From positions 11,426,001 through 11,490,000 of the forward strand of contig JAFFSR010000220.1 of NCBI GenBank assembly GCA_017163975.1: 64,000 bases of DNA, given 5' to 3'. The notes beneath the pieces were generated by a model. It did no database searches, was not told where the DNA came from, and saw only the letters and a list, made by a program, of their open reading frames with translations. Of the stretch, positions 1 through 12,035 are shown piece after piece. The stretch's first letter is position 1, and each line of letters starts with the position of its first letter. The translations under genes were made by a program, and so were the position numbers. Origin of the DNA: Anastatus disparis. Lineage: Eukaryota; Arthropoda; Insecta; Hymenoptera; Eupelmidae.

Positions 1-455
1 CGCATGTGCATTGTGTACGTATGTATATGTATAATTTTCAAATCATCGTACGTAAAGCCAACATATACGTGGTTTAGAGACGGTCGTTGCTTTATGCGTT
101 CGATAAGGTAGGTACTCATTAGAACAAGCTGATGGTACTCGCATATGCGTCATCAAACCTTGTATGTATATATATAAATCTCTTCTCTCCTCCTTCACCT
201 TCTCTTTCTCATTCTCTATTTCTCATCGATATATACACTATGATTATGAAATGTTTATATGCATACAAGTTTGGTTGTGGCATCGATAATAGTGTACGTT
301 CCTAAATTAACTTTCATTTCTATATTGGGTAAAATCTTCTTGTATTAGGATCGGTGGACCCTCCTAAGATTACTTGGCAATCTGAACGCGTTAATTAGTA
401 AAGCCAATTAAACGTAACTCACGCGTATGATCGACTAGTCACCTATTTTAGATAA

Positions 456-499
456 GCAGCAGCAACAGCAGCAGCCAACCAACCAACAACAACAAGCAA
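456..499. repeat. CAG/CAA trinucleotide and CAAC repeat tract
   Basis: An imperfect run of CAG and CAA triplets passes into CAAC and CAA units. In a coding frame it would encode glutamine, but the flanks show no exon structure, so it is treated as a microsatellite. Confidence 0.75.
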
Positions 500-571
500 A
501 CCTGTACACCTCGTCATCAAAAGCTTGCTGGGGAAACTAACATTAGAACTACTTGCATGGTCTAACCATTC

Positions 572-628
572 TAAAGAGAGAAGGAGAGAGAGGGTGAGAT
601 GAGATGAGGAGATGGAGATGAAGATGAT
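572..628. repeat. Purine-rich GA/GAT tract
   Basis: Almost pure purine on the plus strand: GAGA units followed by GAGAT and GATGA units. Simple-sequence DNA. Confidence 0.7.
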
Positions 629-2759
629 GATAACGCATCCTATGTATATAGAAATATCCATGCAACGATCATCGATTTCTCCTATAATTCCAAAATTCTG
701 TCTATGCATGTGTGTGTACGTGGGTGTTTCAAGCCCTGGGGCTATATGACATCGTGAATATCATACGCAATTGTTTCCAGAGGTTATGGAAGATGTGACC
801 CTTATATACCTTATATATACATATACGTATACCTTAAATCTCTATACTAAGGTAAAGGCTCTTAAGGGATTTCATGTCATGGATATTAAGCGAATTTCTA
901 AGGTTATAAATGCTTTAAGTACTATTTTGATTGTTATTACAGATTTATAGTCGCGAAAATGATAAACTAGCATGAACACTAGCATTGATGATTTTATGAG
1001 GATTTAGTTTGGATAGGCTATTGGTTACTATGCAATTAGTATGGGTATTACTATACATTAAAATTTGAATGAATACAATTTAATCATAAATTAAAAATAT
1101 TTGAAATATTTTGTCCGTTCGTTGATATTTTTATAAGACTTTTTCAATGTAATATTGTGGAAAATTACAATGCAAATTAAATAAAATGTAATATTTGCTT
1201 ACTATTTAAATTTTGTTTATTTTAACATACATATTAAAATCAAAACTTTAAATAGTCAACTATATTTATTGTGGAATCACTTATTGGTATTTTGACTTAT
1301 CAGAATTTCATGGCTAAAATCATTTCTTGACATTGGATAGAAACATTTGATATCTTACCCAATAATACTAAGGCATTAATAAATAAATAGAAAAAAGTAC
1401 ATATGAACATTAAGTTTAGTGAGGTTCAAGGTTTTACTAGCTACTGATGGAAAATAAAAACAAAAAGAAGTTGAATAAAACTTAAATCCAACGAATAAGT
1501 ACTCGAAGCGAGGGTCTTAGTCTGATCCGATAAGAAGTTTATCATTCTAGCTGTGGTGCGTTGGTACACATTATCCTAAAACAACAATTTTAAAAAATAC
1601 TAAAGTTTTAAGATCTTAAATAAAAACAGTTGTATTATTATGCTTTTGCAAAAATAAAATATATTATTTTATAAATTTATGTTTATTAATGGTAAAAAAA
1701 TCAAAATTTATAATCTATAATAAAAAATTACTGATAAAAGACATTTGATTTTCTAAGATTGATTAAAAAATTACGGATAAGATTTATTTTTTGAGAAAAT
1801 TTCATCAACTGAAATACATCGAATACAGCCCAATGAATTTGCTTAATTTAAACTTTTACTGTTACTTAACAAGATAAATCGTTGTAAACTCTTTTAATGC
1901 TCTCAACTTTGCATGTAGAACTAATAAAATTTATCTTTACATCGTAATGAATAAATAAAAAGTCCCAGTATTTTTCTTTTATTTTACAACAGAAATTATT
2001 TCTTACATAAACAAGAAACGTTACAGATCAACAGTACAGTAATGTCCACTCAAAACAAAATGTACGATATTAAACATTTTTGTCCTCTTTTTATTCAAAT
2101 TTTATTACAAAAAAAAGAAAGTTAAATAAATTTAATAAGACCATACCCCTCACAAAGAGTAGTCTAAGGGAGTATTAAAAATTTTCGTATAAGCTCGTAA
2201 AAAACTATCTTAATTAAACTAGAATATCTTAAGAAGAACTTTGGACATAAAAAGCCACGTATACGAGAGACCATCCGTAAAACTGGCTATTGAAACCTCT
2301 TTTCTTACCTTTAGCTAACGTCTTTTTTTTAATAAAAAAATGAAGAAAAAAAGAATAACTAAGACATAGGATAATATGTTATAACTTATAACTTTTCAAC
2401 GAGCCCATTAGTTTTCCATTTTAAGTTTTTTGAGGTTAGGTTCATTTTATACAATGTTCCATAATACATTTTTAGATTAATATGATTGATAAACAGTTAA
2501 GAAATAAAGATGAAAGAATAATTGGAATTTTAAATGTACCAATATATCGACGAAGTACAACGAAAAATCCTTTTATTTTGGATTTATAAATTATTTAACA
2601 ATATTTTACAAAATCTGAAAAGTGCATTAACCAGAATACCTCATATTATCAATATACATTATTTTCAAAAGTGTGAAAAATTTTATTTGAAAGTACATTG
2701 AAAATATATTTTATTTCAATTTTCATTTTGAAAAATCGTGTTTTTATCGCTCGCAATAC

Positions 2760-3099
2760 GAATGACATAAAATATTGTTTATTTTTTTCTGCTTATTTAG
2801 ATGTTGTACATTGCGAAAATTCGATTTAGCACTTCGAATAATTGAGTTTCATCATTTTATATAAAGTATGTTCAAATAACAATCAAAATTGAATTGAACA
2901 TTTTCTAAAATAAATTTCACCCATTTCTATATTTATATTGTATCATTCGAATTTCCGTTTTCTTTTGTTTATTCAAATGTTGTGCATTACGGAAATTCGT
3001 ATTTTTTACTTGGAATAATTGAACTTTGTTATTTTACATAAAAACCATCGAGACACTGACCAAAGTTAAATTGAAAATTCCCGAGAATTAATTTCACCC
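2760..3099. repeat. Diverged ~177-bp tandem duplication
   Basis: Two neighbouring segments align over their whole length with a period of about 177 bp: roughly 2760-2922 and 2937-3099. Shared landmarks in order are ATGTTGTACATTGCG (2801) against ATGTTGTGCATTACG (2977), then AAATTCG, GGAATAATTGA or its close variant, TTATTTTA, AAATTGAA, and a common end TTTCACCC. The copies differ by many substitutions and small gaps, so the duplication is old. No open frame runs through it. Confidence 0.75.
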
Positions 3100-3738
3100 A
3101 GATTTTTTTGTCTCTTCACTTAGAAGCAATGATGTTGGTTTTTTCTTCGCTCATTTTTTTTTCTTCAAAGAAATAAAACCAGCACGAGCAAAAGAATGAC
3201 GAAAAAGTAAAAGAAACGCTGATGTCTCATTTTCTAGTGCATCGGCAGAATGAACTCTTCTCTTAGTTTTACCATTTAAAAGAACGAGAAAAAGAGAGAA
3301 AAAGTAACGGGAACAAGTTTTCCTATACTTAAAGAATCTTGTATACACGCGCGTACGTGCGCAAGTGCGGATATAGTACTAGTTTTTTTTTTTTTAATTT
3401 TAGTATGAAATCAACGAATGCAACTTATAAAACAGGTATAGATTAATTTTAGGTCGAGTGATGTATTTGCTGACTTTGTTTTTCTTCCTTCTTTTTTTTT
3501 CAAACTCACTTATTTACTTATGTTTAATTAGTAGATTCAAAGTTATTTTAAAAATGTTTCTACTTTTAAGTATCTATCTTATTATACTCGATCGAAATGC
3601 AATTATCGTCGAAGAGTTGAATTCGAACTTTAAATAAGGTATTGGGCTTGTTTGATATAGTTTTAATTTTGTTGAAGAAAAGTAACTTCGCTTTTTTTAT
3701 GCACTTTAAATGCATTGCCAAAAGTTTTAAATTGTTAT
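3100..3738. other. Gene-free AT-rich DNA with pyrimidine tracts
   Basis: No gene is seen. The stretch contains poly-T and CTT tracts near 3150-3180 and 3370-3500 and a short alternating CG/TA patch (ACGCGCGTACGTGCGC) around 3347-3362. Short frames on the minus strand here are low-complexity K/F/L-rich and are not supported. Confidence 0.55.
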
Positions 3739-3810
3739 TGATGAAATATAAACTTTTATTATTCTTTTTTATTTTATTAAGTTTATATAATAAAAGTTTA
3801 TATTTCATCA
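3739..3810. repeat. Perfect 24-bp inverted repeat, 24-nt loop
   Basis: The left arm (3739-3762) and right arm (3787-3810) are exact reverse complements, beginning TGATGAAATATAAAC and ending GTTTATATTTCATCA. The loop is 24 nt of T-rich sequence. The size and loop resemble a short pre-miRNA hairpin. A perfect stem made only of A/T-rich sequence is also what a small fold-back repeat would give, and perfect pairing is unusual for animal miRNAs. Confidence 0.8.
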
Positions 3811-5539
3811 TGTAATTATAAGTTTATAAATTTAAAAATGATCCTCAATTTATCGATCTATTTGTTTTCCATTTAATTGATTAATTAAAAGATTAGTAAA
3901 GTAAAATGCAATTACAATAATACTTACTTACTTGTTTTTTAGTTCAAGGCTAATTATTATAATTAAAATTTCTTTCCATTGTTTTCATTACTTATATTGA
4001 AAGTATAAAATATATTGAATTATTGACTCTGTTGTATTAAATATTAAAAAATATTATGTTCTATTCATAAAATATAGTACATATGTTACATATAAATATT
4101 TATAAAAAGAGAACTGGTAAATTTAATCTGAATCAAATGTAAAATTTTATTACACAAATATTATATATAATTCTTTTTTAAGCAATTGAAAAAACATTAA
4201 TCACTTATAATAACTGTCAATCATTGCATTATTTCATTCTATTTCAGTTCGCAGAAACTAATTTGCAAAAGAACAAAAAAAGATATAATATTCTTCTGTA
4301 ACCCGTACATTACAAAAATGAAGAATATTCATAATTCATCACGAACAGGAAAGCAATTTCTGCAATAGTTTTCGCATTGTACGAATTCTCATGCAAATTC
4401 TTTTATGAACCAAAAAAGAAAGAAGAAAACAAAACAAAATAAAAAAAAATTAAAATAAGCGCGAAGTATTCATACTTGAAACGTTGACTTGAAAAAATTA
4501 AAAAAAAAGAAGCGTTAACAATCAGAATTCCATAGCCCGTATGAAAAACCAAACTACAACCCAATGATTTGAAATGTTTCACAACCCAATTATCTTGTCA
4601 ACTTTTCTTTTTAGCGTTGTACCACACGCGTATATATGTATACAGAAATTCTTAGTCCAAACACGTGCAAGAAAGTTGCAGTGGCGCAGAGCTCACGTGA
4701 AATAAATAATTTTCAAACGATGGTAAATAACTTAGAAGCAACGAGGAGAAATCCCCCTTAAGAGTTAGTTGATATAGATAAAAGTATATAGATATATATG
4801 TATATAGCAGTTGACATTTCTACTATCGGTTTAGCGGTAACATAGCACTTCTCTCAACTGTAACATCACAATTGCATAATTCAGGAAGGTTTGACAAACG
4901 AATTTCTCTCGATAAGGGTAGAGGATGAGAGAGAACGTAACTAACTCACTGAAATCGAATCTTCCAATGTCTGTCAATAAATTAGGAATAAACTAGTTTA
5001 TTTTATCCTCTAATAGTTTTATTTTATCGTTTTTTAACTTAATTTTTTAATGTTTATCTTTAACAATTTTAATATTTTTGAATAATTTAAAAATATTTGA
5101 TTCTATTGTTAGTTATCAAATCAATTATTACAAATGACAATTTAGTTTTTAATCTTTTCATTTATTTTGTTCGTATAACTCATAATGATCAGTCGATATC
5201 TATTTAAAATTTTTTGTATTTAAAATTTTTTATATGTGATTATAAAATTACTTGAATTGATACAATTTCTATTATATGATTTTCTACAGTATACTCTTTA
5301 AAAGCAATTGGGTAAAAAAAGAACATAAAAAAATTTAATTTTTCTCCTTTACTTGTATAACCAAGCTGATTTGTTTGAATTTTTAATGAATATCGTAACA
5401 AGTTGTATTTTATTAGTTATACAAATACGAGAAAATTTTTAATCCAAAATCGGAACACTTCTTAAACTGTTATTTTTTAACAAAACGATGTGAAAATTGA
5501 ATTTTTTTTCTTAATAATTAACTTTACACATTTTTCGTA
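3811..5539. other. Gene-free AT-rich DNA
   Basis: No gene is seen. The interval 4600-4970 is somewhat richer in GC (near ACACGCG at 4623 and GTGGCGCAGAGCTCACGTGA at 4681) and could hold regulatory sequence, but nothing specific can be named. The rest is A/T-rich filler. Confidence 0.5.
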
Positions 5540-5541
5540 TA

Positions 5542-5771
5542 CCGTGAAGGACGTAATTTCTGATCACCTAAGAGGTATTTCTGATCACATATTTACTTGT
5601 AAAAAAGTAAAAATATATTTCTTTTTCACACAAACGAAGCATTTCTTACGCTCAATCTATTTTTCCTCATAAATTATGAAAAGGTTTTTCCTACTAAAAT
5701 CTTAAAGATTATGATTTATAATAAATAATGATCAGAAATTACGCCCTGATCAGGAACTACGTCCTTTACGG
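5542..5771. mobile_element. 230-bp TA-flanked TIR element (mariner/Tc1-type MITE)
   Basis: Imperfect terminal inverted repeats of about 25 bp face each other: CCGTGAAGGACGTAATTTC at the left (from 5542) and CCGTAAAGGACGTAGTTCC read inward from the right end (5771). Both ends are directly flanked by TA (5540-5541 and 5772-5773), the target duplication expected for the Tc1/mariner superfamily. The subterminal motif TTTCTGATCA is repeated on the left (5558 and 5579) and recurs inverted on the right, so each end carries a doubled motif. There is no transposase, so the element is non-autonomous. The superfamily is inferred from the TA duplication only. Confidence 0.8.
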
Positions 5772-5773
5772 TA

Positions 5774-8700
5774 AGTTGAAAATTGAAAAAAAAAAATATT
5801 AAATCGAAGGTGTAATATAAAAATTTTATCCAATAAAGTTGAGTTTTCTAAGATTCAATAACCGTAAAATAAAAGGTATATCTTGTACGAGTTTGAAAAC
5901 TGTAAATGAACCATGCAATCAATTAAATTCAACCTTATAATAGACTACTTCTTTCAAAATTTTAAAGTGCGAAACTATTTTATTACAACTAACGCGCGAT
6001 TAACTCTTCTGAATCGATATCAATACTCCCATTGTGATTTTATAAGTTTAATTGAACCGATAAGCATTTGTGTATAACTTTGTATAAGACATCAATTCAA
6101 TGATATTAAAAATTTTCGTGCAATTAAATCTTACGAAATTTCATAATGAAACCTCTAAGTTTTATACCAATCAAGACATTGGACCAAATATTTTTAAAAA
6201 ATTTCTATTCAATAAAGTATAACTGGAAGTAATGAAGTATTTAGAAAATTTAATGGAATTCGTTATCAAATTCAACAACGAAAAATCAAATGAGCTTAAA
6301 TCTTAAATTTAAAATAGTATTTTTATTTAATATTGTATAATATTTTATTAATGCATAATCAATATTAAAAGCATCTTTATAGTTACACTTAAATCTAAAG
6401 TACATCAAAGATGTAATAAATTAAGAAAGTACTATAGAAAAAAAGTAAAAAATTAAGAGCTGACCAGCATAAAATACACTCGATAAAATTTCTTACCCTC
6501 TTAAAAAATATATAATTTCGACATAATCCTTCGACCCATAACAATCACATTAACCTATAACGTCGTCACAAACGAGGTCATCGACTTCTAAGCATCATCT
6601 TTCGAGAAAATTTCAAAAACATTAAAAAAAAAAAATATCGAACTTATGTCTTTCTAGTGTCTCTCTTTTTTTTCCTTTGCTTCTTCATGCATCGCAAGTA
6701 CAACGTTAAAAATTTATGTGTATTCGACCTATATACTTCTCCATTATCGAGGGTCATGCCATGTGTGTGCTTAATGCCTCTAACAGCTGGTAACCCTTTT
6801 ACACCATAAGAAGAGCGAATGAAAGAGAGATGGAAAAGGAGAGCAGGAAAGAAAGTGAACCACTTTATGACCGGAATCGTGCAAAGCTATAAAGTAGTTT
6901 TATCTTGAAACTACTGCTACTGCCGCTGCTGCTATTGCTACTGCTGTTTTTACGGAAAAGTATATTCTTAGGATATGTGTGGTCAGAGAACGTATAAGGT
7001 TTGAAGAAATAAAGAAAAAAAAATTTTGAAGGGAACAAGTTGTAAGGCAATGATTGTTGGTTAAAGAAATGGTTTGTATGTATATATATATATACAAAAG
7101 TGTTAGATTTATTTGAGGGTGAGGACAATTGTGTTTGGTATTTACAGTCGGATTATCGATGATTTTATATCGGTAATTTTACGCGACGACTTTTTTATTA
7201 GCAGAACGCACGAGAGCATAAAAAAGGATTACGCGTGAAATATTTGACAATACAAATGATTTGAGAACCGAACGGTTTAAGGTTGTTTGTCATATCAGTT
7301 TATTGGAGAGAAATAGATTGAAAGTAAAATGTTTCTGGTGAAATTTACAGAAGGATAAATTTTAAACTATAAATTTAGATAGAATTTAAGATATTATACG
7401 AAAAATGTTTAATGTTATCAATAAATTATAATATATATATATATATAAAGTGATTAAGTAATTAAATACTAACTATTAAAAATAATAATATTAAAGAATT
7501 TAATTTCAATAATTTAATTCTATCGATATATTTTATGGTAATATATTATAGAATTAATTCCAATACTTTAATTCATCATAATTTTAGTACACTTTAGTAT
7601 CATAAATATACTATAAGCATTTATGATTGCAAAAAATATTATAAATCATGATATAATGAAGTAATTTACACCTGTAACGTATAGTAAGTTAAAAATAAAG
7701 TGAGCCATTAATTGATCAAACTAATCTGCTGTAAATTATTTTTATTACACGTTAGCATTTGATATAATTTAAAAGTTCTCTATAAAAATAAAAAAAAAAT
7801 ATAATTTAATTTATAGTAATTATAATTAATTTATATTACGATCTGAGTATAAAAAGTAAAATAATGAATAAAATAACAAGACAATTACTGTCGTAACTCA
7901 ATAGTTGCACATAATAAACAATCCACGGGGAATGCAATGTTATATAAACTATAGAATTAATTTTCTCCGAGTTCATAATAACAGTTCAATCAAGCAACAA
8001 AATATCACATAAGTAATAAACCAAGACAGAGAAGACCATAGACGATATAGTCAACACGGGAATAAACATTTGAAGTTATACGTATAACGATAGCGAGTTT
8101 TCACCTCGCTTGCTATGGTTTAATATTATATAACTAAAGAGTATGTTGTCCATTGGGATTCTTACTTCATATTAAACTTAACGTGTACAGAGTAAATATA
8201 TTTTTTTACGTTGTGTAAAATAAGTTATAATTTAATGAAAAATAAACTTTAGAATAGAAAAGGCAATTATATTAACGACATATTTACCTAATTAGATAAA
8301 ATAGGATTAATAAATAATAATGTAATTCATGATTTTTTTTTAATTGTCGCTTTAAATTGTGTTTTGATATTTTTACTAATTTGAGCACGAATAGAATTTG
8401 TCTATATATTAATCATATTTGAATTTATCTTCATGTAAAACTATTTGTCATTTGCTGATGAATATTAATGGACATAAATAATACACGTATATTGAAAACG
8501 AATCAAATACCCATGATTAATTTTTCCATTCTTCATAGTCAAATAAAAAAGAACCTAAACCAATCTTTTATTCTACAATCATATCTTAACTAGTCTAACC
8601 TAAATCCAAAACGTCCTGTATATAAAATCACACATCTCCAAAAAAAAGAAGTTGCAGAAGAAAAAAAAAGAAAAAAAAGAAATCTCTTAAATTCCCCAAA

Positions 8701-9180
8701 GACCTCGTGGCATCAAAGTAGCTGACTCAACAAGACAACTTGCCAAAGCCCGTATCAGACTTTGTACGTACGTATATATATATATATACTTTTCGTTAGA
8801 ATTGTCGTCTAGCCTAAACGACGTTGTGTGAAGAAAAAAATAAGAAGAAAATAATGAGGAACGTTAGAATCTCATCCATACAATCGAAGTACACATTGAA
8901 GCCTTACTATATGTGTTTAATTGAACCTTCTTAGAAAAGTAACCAAACCTCTTGTTTCTGTATATAAATTTTTTTTTCTTTTATTTTCTAGAAACCTATA
9001 AAAGTGGCGCCCGAATAACGTTTTCTTCTTCTTCATTTTTTTCTTCCTATCCTTTCTTATTCTTTTTTTTGCCATGCTTTCAAGAAAAATACTAACATGT
9101 TTGCTTTGGTCGTTCTTATAAGGGTGATAATTGTGTGTTAACGGTAAAATGGTTACCAGATATATAGGTATAAAAGTTTA
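5774..9180. other. Gene-free AT-rich DNA with simple repeats
   Basis: No supported gene. Contents seen: a CTG/CTA-type trinucleotide patch near 6908-6946; (TA)n at 7080-7093, 7432-7447 and 8773-8788; and GC-richer patches around 6720-6830 (with an E-box CAGCTG near 6785) and 8700-8830. At 9010 lies TGGCGCCCGAAT, which matches 11-12 bases of the tRNA-Lys primer site used by some retroelements, but no LTR accompanies it. TATAAAAG occurs at about 8998 and 9170. Confidence 0.5.
6908..6946. repeat. Imperfect CTG/CTA trinucleotide repeat
   Basis: Runs of CTG, CTA and CCG triplets. Read on the minus strand they give a serine-rich or alanine-rich frame, which is a by-product of the repeat and not evidence for a protein. 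Confidence 0.65.
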
Positions 9181-9211
9181 AGCGCCGCTGACACAACTAG
9201 TCTTTCGCACA

Positions 9212-9229
9212 TGCGGTGCACGCACCGCA
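9212..9229. repeat. 8-bp-arm GC-rich inverted repeat
   Basis: TGCGGTGC and GCACCGCA are exact reverse complements separated by two bases. Its GC content stands out from the T-rich surroundings. Function unknown; it could be a protein-binding palindrome. Confidence 0.7.
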
Positions 9230-10338
9230 AAATGGTATCATCTTTTTGTTCATTTTTTTTTCCTTTCCATCTCTATCTCTTCTTTTTAGCCTTGTTCATT
9301 CTATGTATAGGTCGGAGAGTCTCTTCTGCTTCTTATTCTTTCTCCTTTTTTTTTGCGGGTCGCACTTCCTTTCTTGAAAAATCAGTGCGCGCAGAACGTA
9401 TTCTGGAAATGTGAGATGAATCAAGAACAAAGATATAGTGTTACGAATGTTTTTTTCTCTCTCTTTTTTTTATATATGGATTATAGGAAAGATATAGGTC
9501 TGATTCTGTTATTCGATAGTTTGTCAGTTTTGTCTTTTTTTATTTATTTCTTTTTTGCTTGTTCATCGTTCTTTTTGAAATAAAAGAATTCGGATGACGA
9601 GTGGAAGAATGATAGGAATTTAACAAAAATTTGTAGAAAAAGTATCATGTGAGCGATATAAAATATTTATGTAGAATTTATAAAAAAAAATATAACCAAC
9701 ATATACTAATAGCTTATTAAATACTTGAGATAGTATTAAATAGAACATCTTATTGCAAAATACTTTACCTACTTTAATATAAACTTATTTCTTTTTTAAA
9801 TGTTGACGCACGTACTTTTCTTCGTAGACATACTTTTTAACAGAGTTTGTAGTTAACTTCAATACCAATATTTAAAAACCATTAAGGCGAAGTTAAAAAA
9901 TTACAAAATAAAAATAAATTTCATCAAGCGAAATTGAATTTTCCGTTTTAGTGGAAATTTCATTACCAATGAATTAATTTACCTCTACTGACGAACATTT
10001 AAAGTGTTTATTTATGTTAACGCAATAACAAAATTTAATTTTATGTTTCAATATTAAATGAACATGATGCAAAAAAAAATATATCCATCATTAAAACTAT
10101 TTCATTCATATTGAAAACAAAGAAAAGCTTGACTCGAGATTATTAGGAATAAAACAATCGTCCGTGTCGAAGTTGAAAAAAAGCTAAGTTCTTCCATCAT
10201 TAGCATAATTACCCATTAAGTAAGATTAAAATCGACGTATCTTTGCAAACAGACAATCTTTAAGACATTTTCTCCATTTAACGAGCATAGTTAAAGGAGA
10301 AAAAAAAATTAAAAGAAAACTATAAATGAGCGCGCATA

Positions 10339-10381
10339 AGAGAAGCTCAAAAGACGTAAAGAGCTTCTCTCCTTTTTTTTT
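10339..10381. other. Stem-loop followed by T-run
   Basis: AGAGAAGCTC (10339-10348) and GAGCTTCTCT (10361-10370) form a perfect 10-bp stem with a 12-nt loop, and a run of nine T follows at 10373-10381. In a bacterium this would be called an intrinsic terminator. In this eukaryotic context it is more likely chance or a Pol III-type T-stop, because no RNA gene is visible immediately upstream. Confidence 0.45.
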
Positions 10382-11260
10382 AAATTAAGAAAATAGAAAA
10401 AAAGAGAGAGAATCTTCATGACCCTGAAGATTCAGAATACAGGAAGAAAAAAAATCCTATTTTTTTTTTTGAACTTTAGTCGTAAAGGGAGCATATATAA
10501 CGCGTACAAGCATTTCATTGTTTGCTTAAGGCCAAGCAGATTAAATTGGTTCAGGCGCCTATGTCTTATGTGCTTCTTTAACCCAAGACCCTTTCAAGTT
10601 CTCTTATATATATTTTATTTTATTTTTTTTTTGGTCCTTCTATTCGTTTTCCTCTTATAGAAGTTCTTATCCTAGACTTCCGGGAAGCTAAAAAAATCAT
10701 TTCCGTTTATAGTTTTCTCAACTGATGGAAGAAGAAGCTGCCGTTTTATTCATTGCCGACTAGATCTACATTATGAGATTACACAAAAACAAAGGCCTTT
10801 ATTTTACAAAGGAAAATGTATATTTGTAAATTCGGAAGTAATAAAATCTTCGACAATGATGCTGACAATTTCTATTAGTAAAGAAAATAAAAAAAAAAAA
10901 AAACATATTTATGAACTAACAACGAGGGTGTAAATTACAAATTGCGAGTGAAAATAAAATAGCGACGATTAATTATTTATTAATGGTGTTTCGAGCTTAA
11001 CTTGATCTTAGATATTTTTCTCTGGGAAAATCAGTACCACGTGTAAGCTCTTAAGTGTTTTACGAATAAATTAATGCGTTGATGGTTTACTGACTTGACA
11101 TTAATTAGGAGACATAAAAAAAATTGAGTGAAGACCTTGACGAAAGATTCTTTCTTTTGGTATAATGCTTTTACTAAAATTATCGTCTGTCTTAATTAAC
11201 AAAGTTGATTTGCTTTATTTTATAAATATGAAATATCATCACAATAGTAATTAGAAAAGA

Positions 11261-11467
11261 GGTCGTCAGTAGCTCACTCGGTAGAGCGACGGATTCGTAT
11301 TCTCGAGGTCTCGAGTTCGAATCTCGCTCTCGGCCGATTCATACAAGCACCACTGTACCTTACATGTGCTTTTTTAACAAATGCACTGATGACCTTCGTT
11401 GCTCATTAGCATCACAATGATAGCATAAATACAGCAACGTTAAAATTAAAAAAAAAATAAATAAAAT
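11261..11467 (+). mobile_element. tRNA-derived SINE, copy 1 (near complete)
   Basis: The 5' part is a tRNA-like head with an A-box region around 11268-11285 (AGCTCACTCGGTAGAG) and a B-box around 11314-11324 (GAGTTCGAATC). It is followed by GGCCGATTCATACAAGCACCACTGTAC, a body ending GCAACGTTAAA near 11444, and an A-rich tail. The anticodon-loop position reads TTCGTAT. Pol III internal promoters of this form and an A-rich 3' end are standard for SINEs, which move using a partner LINE's proteins. The same head and body recur at 20.3, 30.1 and 47.8 kb, which defines a family. No clear target-site duplication was found for this copy. Confidence 0.85.
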
Positions 11468-11974
11468 AGTGGATACGAATCATTTTCATTTCTTTTTTAT
11501 AGAACTTAATAGAAAAATTTATTTTTTAGCCAACTATATTTAAAGTCAATAAATATTTTCTTATAATGTAAAATCAAATAAAATAAACTATCGATTTTAA
11601 TGAAATGTTAATATTAAATTTTTCCACCGATCAAAAGTTGAATCAATTTTTTCTAGAGAATAATTAATAACTTGAAGATAAATTTTACTGCAAAAACATT
11701 ACCTTTCATTAACAAAATAAATTTTCTGATCTAACCTTTCTAATTAACATTATAAATTATTTTTAGGTAACGAATCAATATTAAAATTACCAAAAAATTG
11801 CAATTTACACACATAAAAAAGACAATTAATATTAATAATCATTACTATCGTAATTAAAGCCATTAACCAAATTATTTAAAATTAATAGCCAAAAAGATAA
11901 CAGAACGTTATCTGTAAAGAGTCAAAGCCACAAGTCTAAGTAAAATTACGAGATTACAAAAGCAGTAAAGAAAA

Positions 11975-12035
11975 GAGAGTGAGAGAGAGCCGAGCAAGCA
12001 AGAGAGAGAGAAAGATATAGAGATAGAGGAAAGCA
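11975..12035. repeat. GA-rich microsatellite tract
   Basis: Clusters of AGAGAG interrupted by GAGCC and AAGCAAG, then GATATAGAGATAGAGG. Simple-sequence DNA. Confidence 0.7.

Larger units (their letters stand above)
1..2759. other. Gene-free AT-rich DNA
   Basis: I see no gene here. The first 800 bases are less AT-rich than the rest and carry simple repeats. A CAG/CAA trinucleotide tract lies at about 456-475 and is followed by CAAC/CAA repeats to about 499. A purine-rich GA/GAT tract runs from about 572 to 628. The 88-codon minus-strand frame over 443-709 is made from these repeats and is not believed. From about 800 onward the DNA is very AT-rich with no motif I recognise. Confidence 0.6.
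9181..11260. other. Gene-free DNA with palindrome and terminator-like stem-loop
   Basis: A GC-rich patch at 9181-9235 includes the inverted repeat TGCGGTGC-AC-GCACCGCA (9212-9229). Around 9240-9580 lie long T/C-rich tracts that create spurious F/S/L-rich frames. A stem-loop is present at 10339-10370 (separate entry). A-rich and T-rich runs dominate the rest. No gene is supported. Confidence 0.5.

Noticed and set aside
2428..2452. Insect telomere-like TTAGG repeat (GAGGTTAGGTTC)
   Set aside because: Only one to two units; no array.
6900..7128. Serine/alanine-rich frames at the 6.9-kb trinucleotide patch
   Set aside because: Produced by CTG/CTA triplets; the same bases are open in two minus-strand frames, a sign of simple repeat rather than coding.
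9010..9021. TGGCGCCCGAAT resembling a tRNA-Lys primer-binding site
   Set aside because: The match breaks after about 12 bases, and no LTR end, polypurine tract, or gag/pol frame lies nearby.
10339..10381. Bacterial intrinsic terminator
   Set aside because: No bacterial gene or other prokaryotic signal exists in the window; stem plus T-run is kept only as a structure.
11261..11340. Functional tRNA gene
   Set aside because: The tRNA-like head is repeated at three other sites with the same non-tRNA body attached, and its acceptor arms do not pair properly; it is a SINE head.
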